Translations under genes and position numbers: made by a program
Shown here: piece after piece, positions 14,881 through 26,419 of the stretch
Layout: each line of letters begins with the position of its first letter
Numbering within the stretch: the stretch's first letter is position 1
Source: Rosa chinensis
Lineage: Eukaryota > Streptophyta > Magnoliopsida > Rosales > Rosaceae
NCBI RefSeq assembly: GCF_002994745.2
Contig: NC_037092.1
Span: 73,442,324-73,506,323, forward strand
DNA length: 64,000 nucleotides
Direction: 5' to 3'
Notes under the pieces: generated by a model
What the model was told of the DNA's origin: nothing
Databases searched by the model: none
The model's input: only the letters and a program-made list of their open reading frames with translations

Positions 14881-15819
14881 TATAGGTGTTTTCCTCCTTT
14901 TGTTTAAACTTGGTTTAGTCAATTCTGTCTATGAGATTTGACTTACCAGGCATAATATAATGGTACCAATGGCTAATGTCAAGAAACTGAAGAGAACGTC
15001 AACGAAATCATCAGATTCTACGAACATGACTTGTTTATCGACCAATCAGTACACCAAAGATTTTTAACATAATCTTGTTCAGAGTTGCATCACAGGGAGT
15101 CTAAGGCTTTTTGGTCCAATCCGTATTAAAGCAGGAGAAGGGATATATTTGACTGCAAATCTCCATTGAATCTACAAGAGGAAAAAAAAAAATTAATAGC
15201 ATCATTTAAATGTCTAAAGGTTTCATGTCGTTGTTGAGTCAGCACAAAATTTATATATTCAGTTTGTCAGAAACTTGGAATCCAATTACTAGACCAAATG
15301 GACTTTAACATGTTTGCATATTAATTAGGGATTGGGGTTTATAGTACCTGTAGAAAAAATCTTTAGCCCTAAGTCTTATTTCTATAATCTGAAGTGAAAT
15401 AAAAACACTTGAAAATAAATTGATTTGATGAAATGTGTACGTGTTTCTTGTATTGCAAGGGATCCTTGTGTAAAGTCATGGTTCAAATTAATACCCAAAT
15501 CCAAAAATGCATACATCGAATTCATCAACAATAGAAAATGAATCCAAAAAACTCAACCGTAGATAATATTGTTAAAAAATAAACTGAAAGAGTCAGAAAC
15601 TGGTGTTGTTTCTTGTGGTGGTGGCGGGGCTGCTGTGTTTTACAGTTCACAGCTTGGCACAGTGCGATAAGGGTTGGGTTGCTTAATGTTGGGCTCGAGC
15701 TAGGGCAAACTATGGGCTATTGGGCTGTGGCCTCTATTTTAGTTTTAGTTTTGTGTTAGCTACATAGTTTCCTATTTTTCAGGGTACTATGCTTGTTAGG
15801 TTAGGTTACTTAATGACCC
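14881..15819. other. Intergenic DNA left of the large LTR element
   Basis: No gene was recognised. The first ~100 bases continue the similarity to the BSK 3' region. A GC-richer, GT-rich patch near 15601-15720 has no clear open frame. Confidence 0.45.
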
Positions 15820-15824
15820 CTAAC

Positions 15825-17409
15825 TGATAAGAGCATATTTATGCTCTGTTAATAGCGTTAATCTCCATACTTTCTTTGTTAGTTTAGTGTATTTTCTGGT
15901 TATTTACTTTGTTTATTTGTTTTATAGGTATCTTGGAGTAAAGAAGAAGAAAAGAAGTAAAAGAGGGATTGAAAAGCAAAATCGGGAAATCTGCCTGTGC
16001 AGATCAGTTAACTTCGACAGAGCACTGAGACCAGCTCAGAACGATCCAGAGAATTATCTTTATATTGATGGATAGCCTCGGATGTCTAGTTTCCGAATCT
16101 TTTTACGGCTCATCAATATCATTTTTCTAGAAGAAGTTATGGCCGATTTAGTACAAAGAGGTCAGGCTGCGTGTGAATCTGAGGTTGGACGGGAATTTAT
16201 GTTTCGAGGCCCAAATCACACCAAGAAGCCCGAGGACGAGTTTGTGCTTCATATTCCGACTCATGATGGACAAATGGCACGATGTGAATGGTTAGAATAA
16301 GTCATCAAGTTCAAACGCCAATAGGAAAACTCCACCTAAGCACGTGAACCCTAAATTCTTTTAGGTTTTGGATTTCCTAACCTCTAAGCATATAAAAGGA
16401 GATCAATCTGCAGCAGCTCGCTTTCTCTTCTTCTTCCTCCCTTTTTCATTATTTTGTGTTTTTGATTCCAATTATGTGTAACTAAATTTCCAGTAGTTAG
16501 GGGGCAGTTGAAGCCCCTAGACATGATCCATAACATGCTTTGATATTCAATTTGTTTTCCAATTAATAAAGTTGAGGTTTTGTTTACCGATTTCTCATTG
16601 ATGAATTCTATGTTTGTGTGCTTTGGAGGCCTACTTAGTATGCATGCTAGGGTTCTAATACTTTGATTGTTTGATGCCTGGATCAATAGTTGGATTCCTC
16701 AAATTGTATAGAGAAGTAATTGGTAGTTTTCACTAGCAAGTAAACAAAACCCTAGGTTTAGCAAGGCTCTAAGTTATTTGCGATGCCTAGTGATTGCTCA
16801 AACTCTTTTCAAACTTAACGATCTCTGCATGTTTAATCTAATAAACGTACCTTTAGGTTGCATTGCTTGGGAATAGTCTAGGTGTAGAGCACTTCCTGCC
16901 TAGCGTGCAAAGTAAGAAAGAGTAATAGGTTGTGTTCAAGCGTACCGAGCCAATCTGAGCGTCTTCAACTAAGTTAATTGGAAGTAAATTGGACAAAGAG
17001 TGTTGTGTGTGATTGTTGGGGGTGGATACTTCCTTCCTAGCTAGTTTCATCATCTTGATATCAACCAATCTCAAATCTGTCTCAGTTTCGTTTCTCCTTC
17101 TGTCCTCTGTTTTCACGTATTTTACTTTCATAGTAAACGAAATCCAAAAATTCCCAAATTTTGTGTGCTGGACGCCTTGTGTGTCTAGTACGTCTCTGTA
17201 AATTTTCATATTTTTCTGGGTTGTTTTGGTTAGGATTTTAGTTTGTTTTTCGACTGCTGTTCAGTAGGAACTGCAGTCACGTTTTGTGACTTTTGTTGAA
17301 GCTTTTAGTTTAATTTAATCCTCTGCGGGAGACCCTTATTTCCCTATATTACAATTGACATATTTGCAGGAGAATAAGGAAAATCAATAGCTTATAAATT
17401 TAGCTATCA
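15825..17409 (+). repeat. 5' LTR of the gag-only element
   Basis: The LTR starts TGATAAGAGCATATTTATGC and ends TTAGCTATCA. It contains a GCATATAAAAGGAG stretch near 16387 that could be the TATA box. Short open frames inside are repeated identically in the 3' LTR and are not genes. Confidence 0.92.
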
Positions 17410-17414
17410 ATTTT

Positions 17415-17433
17415 TGGCGCCGTGTCGCCGGGG
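17415..17433 (+). other. Primer-binding site
   Basis: TGGCGCCGTGTCGCCGGGG lies five bases after the 5' LTR. It is close to TGGCGCCGTTGCCGGGG, the complement of the plant tRNA-Asp 3' end used by Athila-type elements, but has an extra or altered GTC in the middle. Confidence 0.75.
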
Positions 17434-17527
17434 ATTACTTTTATTCTAATTGCTTCTACTAGTTTGTTTAATTTGATTTCTGTTTTAGTTTCTTACTTAG
17501 TGTTTCTTTGTTTGTGTTTTCAGGTGT

Positions 17528-20437
17528 ATGCTTACTCGTAAAACTGCTCAAGGCAATCTTACCCCCTTGGATTCAGAGATAGAATGCACTTGCAAGTCGA
17601 ATAGGAAGCAAACGAAGGGAACTAGTTTGCCAATTCACGACACAACGGCGGGTTCTACTTCCTCAAAAGGGGAGGAGGAGGAGAACACACCACCAAACTC
17701 ACATGCGCATTCAATTCACGAGGACGAAGAGGAACCCCCAAGACTTGACATGGCATTGAAGGATGCTTTTGTTCCGACAGCTTCGGAATCCCCCTCATGC
17801 ATAGCTTACACACCACCTGGCAATCAAGCCTTCTCCATTCCTGTGCAGCTCCTTAACTCGTTGCCTAAGTACTCTGGCACGCCATCTGAGGATCCTAATG
17901 TTCACATTAGGGAATTCTTAGATATTTGCAAGCTGCAAACCATTCAGAACATCCAACCAGAAGGACTCAGGTTACTTCTATTTCCCTTTTCTTTAAAAGA
18001 TGATGCAAAACGTTGGTTGTACTCGTTACCTGCAGGTATCATCACAACTTGGGATGAAATGGTTAAGAAGTTTTTGAAACAATATTTCCCCGCTCAACTG
18101 ACAAAACGACTAAGGAGGGAGATTCAAAACTTCACTCAAAAGGATGGAGATACACTATATGAAGCATGGGAGGAATTTCAGGAGTTGCAGAGGAAGTGTC
18201 CCCATCACAACTTCAGTCTGAATGACCTTGTCCAATTTTTCTATGATGGATTGGACATAGCTAATAGGGGCAGCGTTGATTCTGCATGTGGAGGGACTTT
18301 CATGAATAAAACCGGTCAAGAAGCATATAATCTGATTGATGATTTGGCCGACAACAATAGACAATTCTACACAAGGGATAAACGTACAAGAGGACGAGGA
18401 GTGTATGAAGTGGATTCAAGGAACCAAATGGTGGCTGTGGAAAGAAAGATTGACATGTTAATGAATGCCTTAGGCAATGGCATTAAGGCAACACCTCAGG
18501 TATGCTCTATTTGTTCCTATTCTGATCATACTACTGATAGATGTCCTATGTCTGCTATGTCTGATGAACAGGTGAATTACATGGGGCAACAAAGGCCCAA
18601 ATATGACCCTTACTCGAACACGTACAATCCGGGATGGAAGGATCACCCAAACTTCCGTTGGGGCGGTAATGACAACGTGGTTCGACCTACTCAAGGTGTC
18701 TACAATGGACCACTTGGATTCCAACAAGGGGCTAGGCAGCAAGTCTATCAACAAACTCCTCCTCAACAATCCTCAAGCAAGTCCTTGGAAGAACTAGTGA
18801 AGGAGATGACTCTGAACACCGCATCTTTCCAAAAGGACACCGCATCTTTCCAAAACGACACCGCAGCTTTCATCCAAAGGACTGAGATTCAGTTTCAAAA
18901 GCAAGATGCCTTAGCTCAGCAACATGGACAAGCTATCAAGAACTTGGAAAGGCAAGTTGGGCAACTTGCAACGGTGATGCAAACTAGACCTCCTGGCACC
19001 CTCCCTAGCACAACCATTCAAAATCCTAAGGATGGGAGCATAGCTGAGCTCAATTCAATCACTTTAAGGAGTGGTAGACAATTGGAAGAAGTCTCTGGGC
19101 ACCAAAGAACATCCAAGAAAGATCAAGAAGAGAAGGAGGAGCAAAGAAATACGAAGGAGGAAAAGAAAATCATCGCTGGTGAAAAAACGATCGATCTCAG
19201 GAGGGCTGATCAAAATGTTCATGTTTTTTCCCCTCCAAAGGTAAAAGATCCTACTCCTTCTAAGTTGGTTACTTCATGTATTCCTTTTCCTCGCAGGTTC
19301 ATGAGCTCTAAGAAAGAACAAGAAGAGAAGGATGTCTTGGAAACTTTCCGTAAAGTCCAAGTGAACATCCCTCTTCTGGATGCCATCAAGCAAGTACCTC
19401 AGTATGCCAAATTCCTTAAGGAGCTATGCACCAAAAAGAAAAAGTTCAATGGGAATGAGATAGTGGCCCTTAGTGAAGAAGTTTCAGCTGTTCTTCAAAG
19501 AAAGCTTCCACCTAAACTTAAGGATCCCGGACGCTTCACGATTCCATGCACCATAGGTGCACAGAGGTTTGATCATGCTTTACTGGATTTAGGAGCTTCA
19601 ATTAATTTAATGCCATATTCTGTGTTTTCAACTCTTAAACTAGGTGAGCTAAAGGAGACAAAGGTGATCATTGAGCTAGCTGATCGCTCAATAGTCTATC
19701 CTAGGGGAGTAATTGAAGATGTACTAGTACGTGTGGATGGATTAATTTTGCCTGCAGATTTCTTTGTTCTTGAGATGGAGGAAGCGCCTATGCCTACATC
19801 ATTACCATTAATTTTGGGGCGCCCATTCATGGCCACAGCTCACACCAACATTGATGTGTTCAGAGGCACTTTGAGTATGGAGGTTTTTGGGGAGACAGTG
19901 ACGTTCAAGGTGTTTGAACCCTTGAAGCCTCAAATTAATGAGCAAGATCTTTTAGGTGATGGTGGGCAAATAAGAGAAGATGTTCGATTTCTTAGAACTT
20001 GGACATCACCTAAAGTCAAGGCAAGGGATCTTGGCGATTCGGAGTTGTTAGCAATGGCAAGCAATGGTCATTCTCCACCAATTGTCGAGGAAGAGGTGGC
20101 TACAACCATGCATAAGAGTCCAAATGAAACCATGGCTGCTAAACAAGCAATTCCATGTCATGAAGGTAAGTCTATATTCTGGAATGAATTTGTTCCTTTA
20201 GCTAATATAGAGAGTGTGAGTGTTGATGATAGGTGGCTTCGTGGGGATTTTAAGCCAAGCAAGGGCTATCTTCTGACCAAATCTCCTTCCTCAAGTGGTT
20301 TCACTGAGCCTCCATTGAAGAGAACTTCAAGTGGTGATCCCCCATATCCACCTGATCCAAATAAAAAATCATTCATGAAGAAAACGGCAAAATTTCTTGC
20401 GAAGTCTTCGAAAGGAGGCTTCTTTACCTTTGCCTAA
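17528..20437 (+). CDS. Gag-protease polyprotein of the LTR element
   Basis: A single uninterrupted frame of 969 residues. Residues ~115-280 form a Retrotrans_gag domain, with the tract DDAKRWLYSLPAG. A CCHC zinc knuckle follows, CSICSYSDHTTDRC with Cys326, Cys329, His334 and Cys339. Residues ~420-500 repeat the word TASFQ and are glutamine-rich, probably coiled-coil. An aspartic-protease domain starts near residue 675 with ALLDLGASINLMP (Asp687), and continues to LILGRPFMATA. The last ~170 residues match nothing I recognise and end in a serine- and lysine-rich tail. In full Athila elements pol would follow; here the frame stops and non-coding DNA begins. Its frame has no stops, unlike every other retroelement protein in the window, so it may still be expressed and make particles. 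Confidence 0.9.
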   Translation: MLTRKTAQGNLTPLDSEIECTCKSNRKQTKGTSLPIHDTTAGSTSSKGEEEENTPPNSHAHSIHEDEEEPPRLDMALKDAFVPTASESPSCIAYTPPGNQAFSIPVQLLNSLPKYSGTPSEDPNVHIREFLDICKLQTIQNIQPEGLRLLLFPFSLKDDAKRWLYSLPAGIITTWDEMVKKFLKQYFPAQLTKRLRREIQNFTQKDGDTLYEAWEEFQELQRKCPHHNFSLNDLVQFFYDGLDIANRGSVDSACGGTFMNKTGQEAYNLIDDLADNNRQFYTRDKRTRGRGVYEVDSRNQMVAVERKIDMLMNALGNGIKATPQVCSICSYSDHTTDRCPMSAMSDEQVNYMGQQRPKYDPYSNTYNPGWKDHPNFRWGGNDNVVRPTQGVYNGPLGFQQGARQQVYQQTPPQQSSSKSLEELVKEMTLNTASFQKDTASFQNDTAAFIQRTEIQFQKQDALAQQHGQAIKNLERQVGQLATVMQTRPPGTLPSTTIQNPKDGSIAELNSITLRSGRQLEEVSGHQRTSKKDQEEKEEQRNTKEEKKIIAGEKTIDLRRADQNVHVFSPPKVKDPTPSKLVTSCIPFPRRFMSSKKEQEEKDVLETFRKVQVNIPLLDAIKQVPQYAKFLKELCTKKKKFNGNEIVALSEEVSAVLQRKLPPKLKDPGRFTIPCTIGAQRFDHALLDLGASINLMPYSVFSTLKLGELKETKVIIELADRSIVYPRGVIEDVLVRVDGLILPADFFVLEMEEAPMPTSLPLILGRPFMATAHTNIDVFRGTLSMEVFGETVTFKVFEPLKPQINEQDLLGDGGQIREDVRFLRTWTSPKVKARDLGDSELLAMASNGHSPPIVEEEVATTMHKSPNETMAAKQAIPCHEGKSIFWNEFVPLANIESVSVDDRWLRGDFKPSKGYLLTKSPSSSGFTEPPLKRTSSGDPPYPPDPNKKSFMKKTAKFLAKSSKGGFFTFA

Positions 20438-23258
20438 TTGTTGGTGGTACCGTCTGGCTGAAGACGTTAAAACAAGCGCTTGTTGGGAGGCAACCCAAAC
20501 TTTTTCGTTTTTAATTTGATTCTTGTTAGTTCGTTTTAATGTGTTTTGTGAGTGTGCAGGTGTACCCATTAAGAAAGGCTCGGAAGTTGCACTTTCCTGC
20601 TCGAAAACAGAGTGCCGGCTGTGCAGCAGTCAACTTTGGATGGCTGCCGTTTTTAGCTCCGATGGAACCAGCAGACGTACCATATATGCATAGAAAGATC
20701 TCTTAGTCTAGTTTTTGTATGTTTTTACAGAACTGGATTCGGAGTTCTTATGCGTTTCCAGTTCCACTTTGAGTACAGTAAGGTCAGTCCAGCAAAACAG
20801 GAACTTGCGCAGTTGGGTCATATAAAAGGCAAAACAGGAAATACTTTCGGGGGTCCAATGAGGACAAACCTTATATGTACTTAAAGCTTGAGATGTCTAC
20901 TTCAAAATTTATCTAGAGCATCATCTCCATTGGAGCACCGTAACCCTTCCGAATTGAGGTTGGCATGGGTAAAGGTCCTTTTCTCAGCTTTTCTGTGCAA
21001 AATTCCGTTTTTCTTCTAACTTTGCAGGGCTACCATTTTCAATCTATTTGGAGTTAGGAGACGTGCCACATATGCACGGACAGCTTGTAACACCAATTTT
21101 CAGCTCCCAGTAGCAGCTCTTGCATCAGGCTGTCCCTGCAGAAGTTATAAGGGCTGGAAGTTGGCCTCATGACGCAAAATTGCGAGGTTGGAAAGTGCAA
21201 TTTTCCTTCCTTCTCACCTTTTCACCCCATCATCACTTCTTTTGGAGTCCATATAGCACGGAGCTTACATTTTGGAAGTCAAGGCCTTGTGCCTTGAAGA
21301 TGGTGTCTAATTTCGGTCTTCTCCAAAGGTCGTGAGCAGTGGAAGGTCTACAAGGGGGAGCTTTTCTATAACCTTTCTTATCTTCCTACTTGCCCTCTTT
21401 TGGATTTTCTTTCTCTATGCTTTCCTTGTGCATTGTGCGTTATATTGCCATACATTGAGGACAATGTCTAGTTTAAGTGTGGGGGAGGGAAATACAAATT
21501 TGTCAATTTGTTTTTGAGTCATTCTTTGTTAAAAATAAAAAAAAATTAAAATTAAAAATTAAAAAAAAAAAGGTCTAGTTTTAGGTTTTATTTTTCAATG
21601 AGTCTTAGGAGTCTTCCAACTCTATGATGAGCATGAACTTTCGGATTTATATTTTGGTCAAAAGAGGATTGCAGGCATGTGTTAGATTCTTGATTTCAAA
21701 TAATTGTTAATAGATTTTGATGATTATTGTGCTTGATTTTTATACATTGATGGTTGGATTAATGTAACACTTGAGAATTGATGGATGCATGCTATGACAG
21801 GTTAAACTTGATTTAAACCCTTGTGAGCTTTTGAGCCTGTATATGTGCTATTTTTTTTCTGAGTGCTTAGTATAGAATCATCTTATTTTCTTGACGAGGA
21901 TTTTGCATGATCTCATCTTTTATTCATCTTGGTTGAGACTCGGATTCGACTTGCATATTTTATAAGGACAAATGCTAGAACTTGCCCCAAAGCCTCTTGA
22001 AGCGTATGGTTGAATTGCATGATGGATGGGAAGGGATAAAGGCACTAGGATTACCACCATAGCCAAATTAACATGTGTCCCTTTTATGCACACAAGATGT
22101 GCAATCCCCTAGTTAACCCCCTTGAGCCTACATTAAGATTTTTGTTTTCATCACCACAAATTCCCTAACCCTAAGCTTAGTATAGATGTATCATTACCCT
22201 ATCCTAAGGAATTAGTGGAGCAAATATTTTTAGAGATATATTTATGTTTGAGGTACTTTTGTAAGCAAGTGTGGGGGTAAGACTTGTCCATAAAAAAATA
22301 TATATGTATGCCGAAAAGAAAACGAAAAAAAAATGAAAGAAAAAAGTATACGGCAAAAGCGAAAAAAAAGGTGTGCATTGATTTTAGTCCCCCTTTTGTG
22401 AATAAGGAGTTTATTTTGAATTGAAGGCCTGTTCAAGAAAATGTGGTCTTTGTCCTATTTCACAAGTGTTAAAAGAATGGTTAGAATGAAGCAAAGGCCC
22501 AAAAAGATGACATCTGGCCTTGGAAAAAAAAATTATTTGCTTCATGTTCGAAGATTGATTACCTTGAAGAGTTTCAAGATTCTTTTATCTCTTATGTTCT
22601 TCTAGTGCTCCACTAGGTTCTGTAGGATTTTTGTTATTCCCTATCTTTTCTTTCTTTTAACCTAAAACCCTGGGCCCCATTACAACCCTGAATAAAGACC
22701 TTTTTTATCTTTGAAGTTGTGCATTCAATTTGTGGAGACTTGTGTGGAGGGGTGAGCATATGGTGTCACTGGCCTTTCGTCCGAGTTTTGGCATTCCAAT
22801 CATGGGATCATATGTAAAAAAAAAAATTTCAGAAAAAGCCTTTCTTTCTTGTTATCATATGTGAGCTATTTGTTTGTCTTATTATATCATTCCTCTCACA
22901 TATAACTTGAGTGAAATATATGCTTATACATCAAGTCAGAAAATCATGAGTGAAAAGAAATTGAGAGCATCTTTGTGAGAAATTGAGTTGACGCTTGTTT
23001 GACACATGAATAAGTTGGTTCTCCTTTGCTGCACTAGTTTGATTGTTCATGTATTATAACTTAGCACTATGGTTATCAAAATAAATTAGCTTTTAAGTGA
23101 GGTTATGAATTCTGACATGTGGTTGTGTGAATTTTGTTGACCATACTTGTGGGCATTATAAGTTCTCTGAGATGTTTGGAAGATATTAGGTCCGTGTCTT
23201 TTGTTCTAGTTAGTTCTTTGTTTGCTAGGGACTAGCAAAGTCTAAGTGTGGGGGTATT
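20438..23258 (+). other. Non-coding 3' internal region of the gag-only element
   Basis: These 2.8 kb carry no open frame longer than about 70 codons and no pol motif. Immediately after the gag stop is the sequence GCGCTTGTTGGGAGGCAACC. A/T-rich runs occur near 21535-21570 and 22284-22370. The words 'aagtgtgggggt/a' occur three times, at about 21474, 22267 and 23244; only the last borders an LTR. Confidence 0.75.
23240..23258 (+). other. Polypurine tract next to the 3' LTR
   Basis: The sequence TCTAAGTGTGGGGGTATT directly precedes the 3' LTR and is the expected start point for plus-strand DNA synthesis. Similar 'agtgtggggg' words lie 1.0 and 1.8 kb upstream. Confidence 0.7.
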
Positions 23259-24843
23259 TGATAAGAGCATATTTATGCTCTGTTAATAGCGTTAATCTCC
23301 ATACTTTCTTTGTTAGTTTAGTGTATTTTCTGGTTATTTACTTTGTTTATTTGTTTTATAGGTATCTTGGAGTAAAGAAGAAGAAAAGAAGTAAAAGAGG
23401 GATTGAAAAGCAAAATCGGGAAATCTGCCTGTGCAGATCAGTTAACTTCGACAGAGCACTGAGACCAGCTCAGAACGATCCAGAGAATTATCTTTATATT
23501 GATGGATAGCCTCGGATGTCTAGTTTCCGAATCTTTTTACGGCTCATCAATATCATTTTTCTAGAAGAAGTTATGGCCGATTTAGTACAAAGAGGTCAGG
23601 CTGCGTGTGAATCTGAGGTTGGACGGGAATTTATGTTTCGAGGCCCAAATCACACCAAGAAGCCCGAGGACGAGTTTGTGCTTCATATTCCGACTCATGA
23701 TGGACAAATGGCACGATGTGAATGGTTAGAATAAGTCATCAAGTTCAAACGCCAATAGGAAAACTCCACCTAAGCACGTGAACCCTAAATTCTTTTAGGT
23801 TTTGGATTTCCTAACCTCTAAGCATATAAAAGGAGATCAATCTGCAGCAGCTCGCTTTCTCTTCTTCTTCCTCCCTTTTTCATTATTTTGTGTTTTTGAT
23901 TCCAATTATGTGTAACTAAATTTCCAGTAGTTAGGGGGCAGTTGAAGCCCCTAGACATGATCCATAACATGCTTTGATATTCAATTTGTTTTCCAATTAA
24001 TAAAGTTGAGGTTTTGTTTACCGATTTCTCATTGATGAATTCTATGTTTGTGTGCTTTGGAGGCCTACTTAGTATGCATGCTAGGGTTCTAATACTTTGA
24101 TTGTTTGATGCCTGGATCAATAGTTGGATTCCTCAAATTGTATAGAGAAGTAATTGGTAGTTTTCACTAGCAAGTAAACAAAACCCTAGGTTTAGCAAGG
24201 CTCTAAGTTATTTGCGATGCCTAGTGATTGCTCAAACTCTTTTCAAACTTAACGATCTCTGCATGTTTAATCTAATAAACGTACCTTTAGGTTGCATTGC
24301 TTGGGAATAGTCTAGGTGTAGAGCACTTCCTGCCTAGCGTGCAAAGTAAGAAAGAGTAATAGGTTGTGTTCAAGCGTACCGAGCCAATCTGAGCGTCTTC
24401 AACTAAGTTAATTGGAAGTAAATTGGACAAAGAGTGTTGTGTGTGATTGTTGGGGGTGGATACTTCCTTCCTAGCTAGTTTCATCATCTTGATATCAACC
24501 AATCTCAAATCTGTCTCAGTTTCGTTTCTCCTTCTGTCCTCTGTTTTCACGTATTTTACTTTCATAGTAAACGAAATCCAAAAATTCCCAAATTTTGTGT
24601 GCTGGACGCCTTGTGTGTCTAGTACGTCTCTGTAAATTTTCATATTTTTCTGGGTTGTTTTGGTTAGGATTTTAGTTTGTTTTTCGACTGCTGTTCAGTA
24701 GGAACTGCAGTCACGTTTTGTGACTTTTGTTGAAGCTTTTAGTTTAATTTAATCCTCTGCGGGAGACCCTTATTTCCCTATATTACAATTGACATATTTG
24801 CAGGAGAATAAGGAAAATCAATAGCTTATAAATTTAGCTATCA
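23259..24843 (+). repeat. 3' LTR of the gag-only element
   Basis: Same length (1585 bp) and apparently the same sequence as the 5' LTR at 15825-17409, from TGATAAGAGC to TTAGCTATCA. It is followed by the right-hand CTAAC target duplication. Confidence 0.92.
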
Positions 24844-24992
24844 CTAACGAGTGTAGTTTGCTTGTCTATTTGCTATGTTTTTTCCCATAACTTATAGGCT
24901 CGCTTTTAAGTGGGCGATATGTTCGAATATAGTTTGTCTATCCTATGTACTATTGTGGTTTTTATCACGAATCCTTGTTCTGTCCATTGTTA

Positions 24993-25365
24993 GAGTATTT
25001 TTAGCAGACTCTCTATTTTGACTCCTTAGCTATTTTGGAGAGCATGTTTAGCTTTTTATATATTTTAGTAGCTGCACTAGACTCCTAAGTGGCTCTCTAT
25101 TATAACTTTTAGCTATCTCGCTCCTAAATATAGAGAGCGAGATGAGGATCTCTATAAATTAAAACATTCATTTTAAGTTATTTTATGTAATTTTTAAATA
25201 CATTTAAACTATTTAATCTTCATTTAAAAATTAATATAAATTCAAAACTAGCTAAAATAGAGAGCATTGATGCAGACGTATTTCTAAAGTGGCTAGCTAA
25301 AATGACTTTTTAGCTATTTTGACTAAAATTTGACTAAAAAATGGCTAGCATTGCTAAAGATGCTC
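24993..25365. mobile_element. PIF/Harbinger-like MITE with TTA target duplication
   Basis: GAGTATTTTTAGCA at the left end is inverted as TGCTAAAGATGCTC at the right end, with TTA on both sides (24990-24992 and 25366-25368). A TWA target duplication is the hallmark of PIF/Harbinger elements. The 373-bp interior is rich in 'tagct' words and has no coding capacity. Confidence 0.65.
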
Positions 25366-25368
25366 TTA

Positions 25369-25676
25369 TGAGGCAGTGGGTGGGTATGTAATGACCTTCT
25401 TAGCATGAGTTCTATCAATGAAATTATTATTAATTCAAAAATACCCTATATCTTGGATATTGTTATGCCAATTGTGATTAGTAATTCTTTATCTGTGTAT
25501 TCAAGCTTATTGTTAAGCTTACTTCCCCAATTGTGCAGTAATATGGGGGCAGCCCGCCAATGTGATTGATATCCTTTGGGGGTTAGATTCCCTGGTTGGC
25601 CAAATAAGGATCATGAAGCCTGGACTTCTTAGGTCGATGGCATGGCTTCTAATCACCACTTCACCAGGATACATGG
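25369..25676. other. Short intergenic stretch with gene-like minus-strand words
   Basis: Translating the minus strand across 25519-25680 gives a readable stretch with SMYPGEVVIRSHAIDL and WPTRESNPQRI, but it has no recognisable domain, start or splice context. It may be a decayed gene or repeat fragment. Confidence 0.25.
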
Positions 25677-25684
25677 AAAAATGT

Positions 25685-26013
25685 AAGGGTGGGCGTGGTG
25701 CGGTTCGGTTCGGTTTAAGGTCCAAACCGCTTTTTTCGGTTGGCCTATATGTCAAACCGCAACCGCTTTACAAAAGGGATGAACCAATTATTTCGGTTAT
25801 ACCATTTTTCGGTGCGGTGCGGGTCGGTTTCGGTTTGGACCAATTTATTAATTTCAACTAGAAAGAGAGGGCCAAAATCATGCTTATTTTTACCTAACAG
25901 TTTCAATAAGGCATAAATAAATTTTGAATGCATTTAGAGTTCACACAAATTGGCAAATGTCACCCAAATATCAAGCAACTTGCAGAAAGACCATATTTGA
26001 ACACTTAACAAAC

Positions 26014-26060
<47 letters not shown>

Positions 26061-26376
26061 CAATGATCAAGCAAACATAGCAACTTATTACAAACTGAAA
26101 ACCTAAACAAAAATGGATTTCTTATATATTAAAAACCAACATTTCCATCAATAGAGAAATAATAAATAAATAAAATGTAATTAAAACAAATTTGATGCGG
26201 GTCGGTTTAAATCGGGCGGTTTATGACCCGAAACCGCAACCGACCTGCTTTTATTGCTGTTCGGTGCGGTGTGACCATGAAACGACACCGTTTTAGTTCG
26301 GTGCGGTTACCGAACCTCTTTTTTGGTGCGGTTCGGGTAGGTAACCGCATTTTCGGTATAAAGTGCCCATCCCTAA
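25685..26376. mobile_element. Non-autonomous hAT-type element with 8-bp target duplication
   Basis: The element starts AAGGGTGGGCG and ends GCCCATCCCTAA, and AAAAATGT flanks both ends (25677-25684 and 26377-26384). An 8-bp duplication and GGGTGGGC-type termini are usual for hAT transposons. Subterminal regions on both sides are packed with 'ggtgcggttcggtt' words and their complements, while the middle is AT-rich and contains a TA microsatellite at 26018-26051. There is no transposase. Confidence 0.75.
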
Positions 26377-26419
26377 AAAAATGTGATTGAAAAAGTAATT
26401 GGATGCTTTTGTAAAATTC

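Larger units (their letters stand above)
15825..24843 (+). mobile_element. Full-length Athila/Gypsy-type LTR element with gag-protease only (TR-GAG-like)
   Basis: The 9019-bp element is bounded by the 5-bp duplication CTAAC at 15820-15824 and 24844-24848. Its two LTRs are both 1585 bp and looked identical wherever I compared them, including four open frames that translate identically, so the insertion is probably very recent. A primer-binding site resembling the tRNA-Asp type of Athila elements follows the 5' LTR. One long gag-protease frame is intact. The remaining 2.8 kb before the 3' LTR has no reverse transcriptase, RNase H or integrase. It must rely on another element's pol to transpose, matching the published idea of TR-GAG elements. 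The GCGCTTGTTGGGAGGCAACC stretch just after the gag frame is, as I recall, typical of this lineage. Confidence 0.9.

Noticed and set aside
15887..17209. Several 60-118-codon frames in the LTRs as genes
   Set aside because: They recur identically in both LTRs, have no domains, and overlap on opposite strands.
24844..24992. A gene relic just right of the large LTR element
   Set aside because: No open frame or domain could be read across the insertion site when the left and right flanks were joined in mind.
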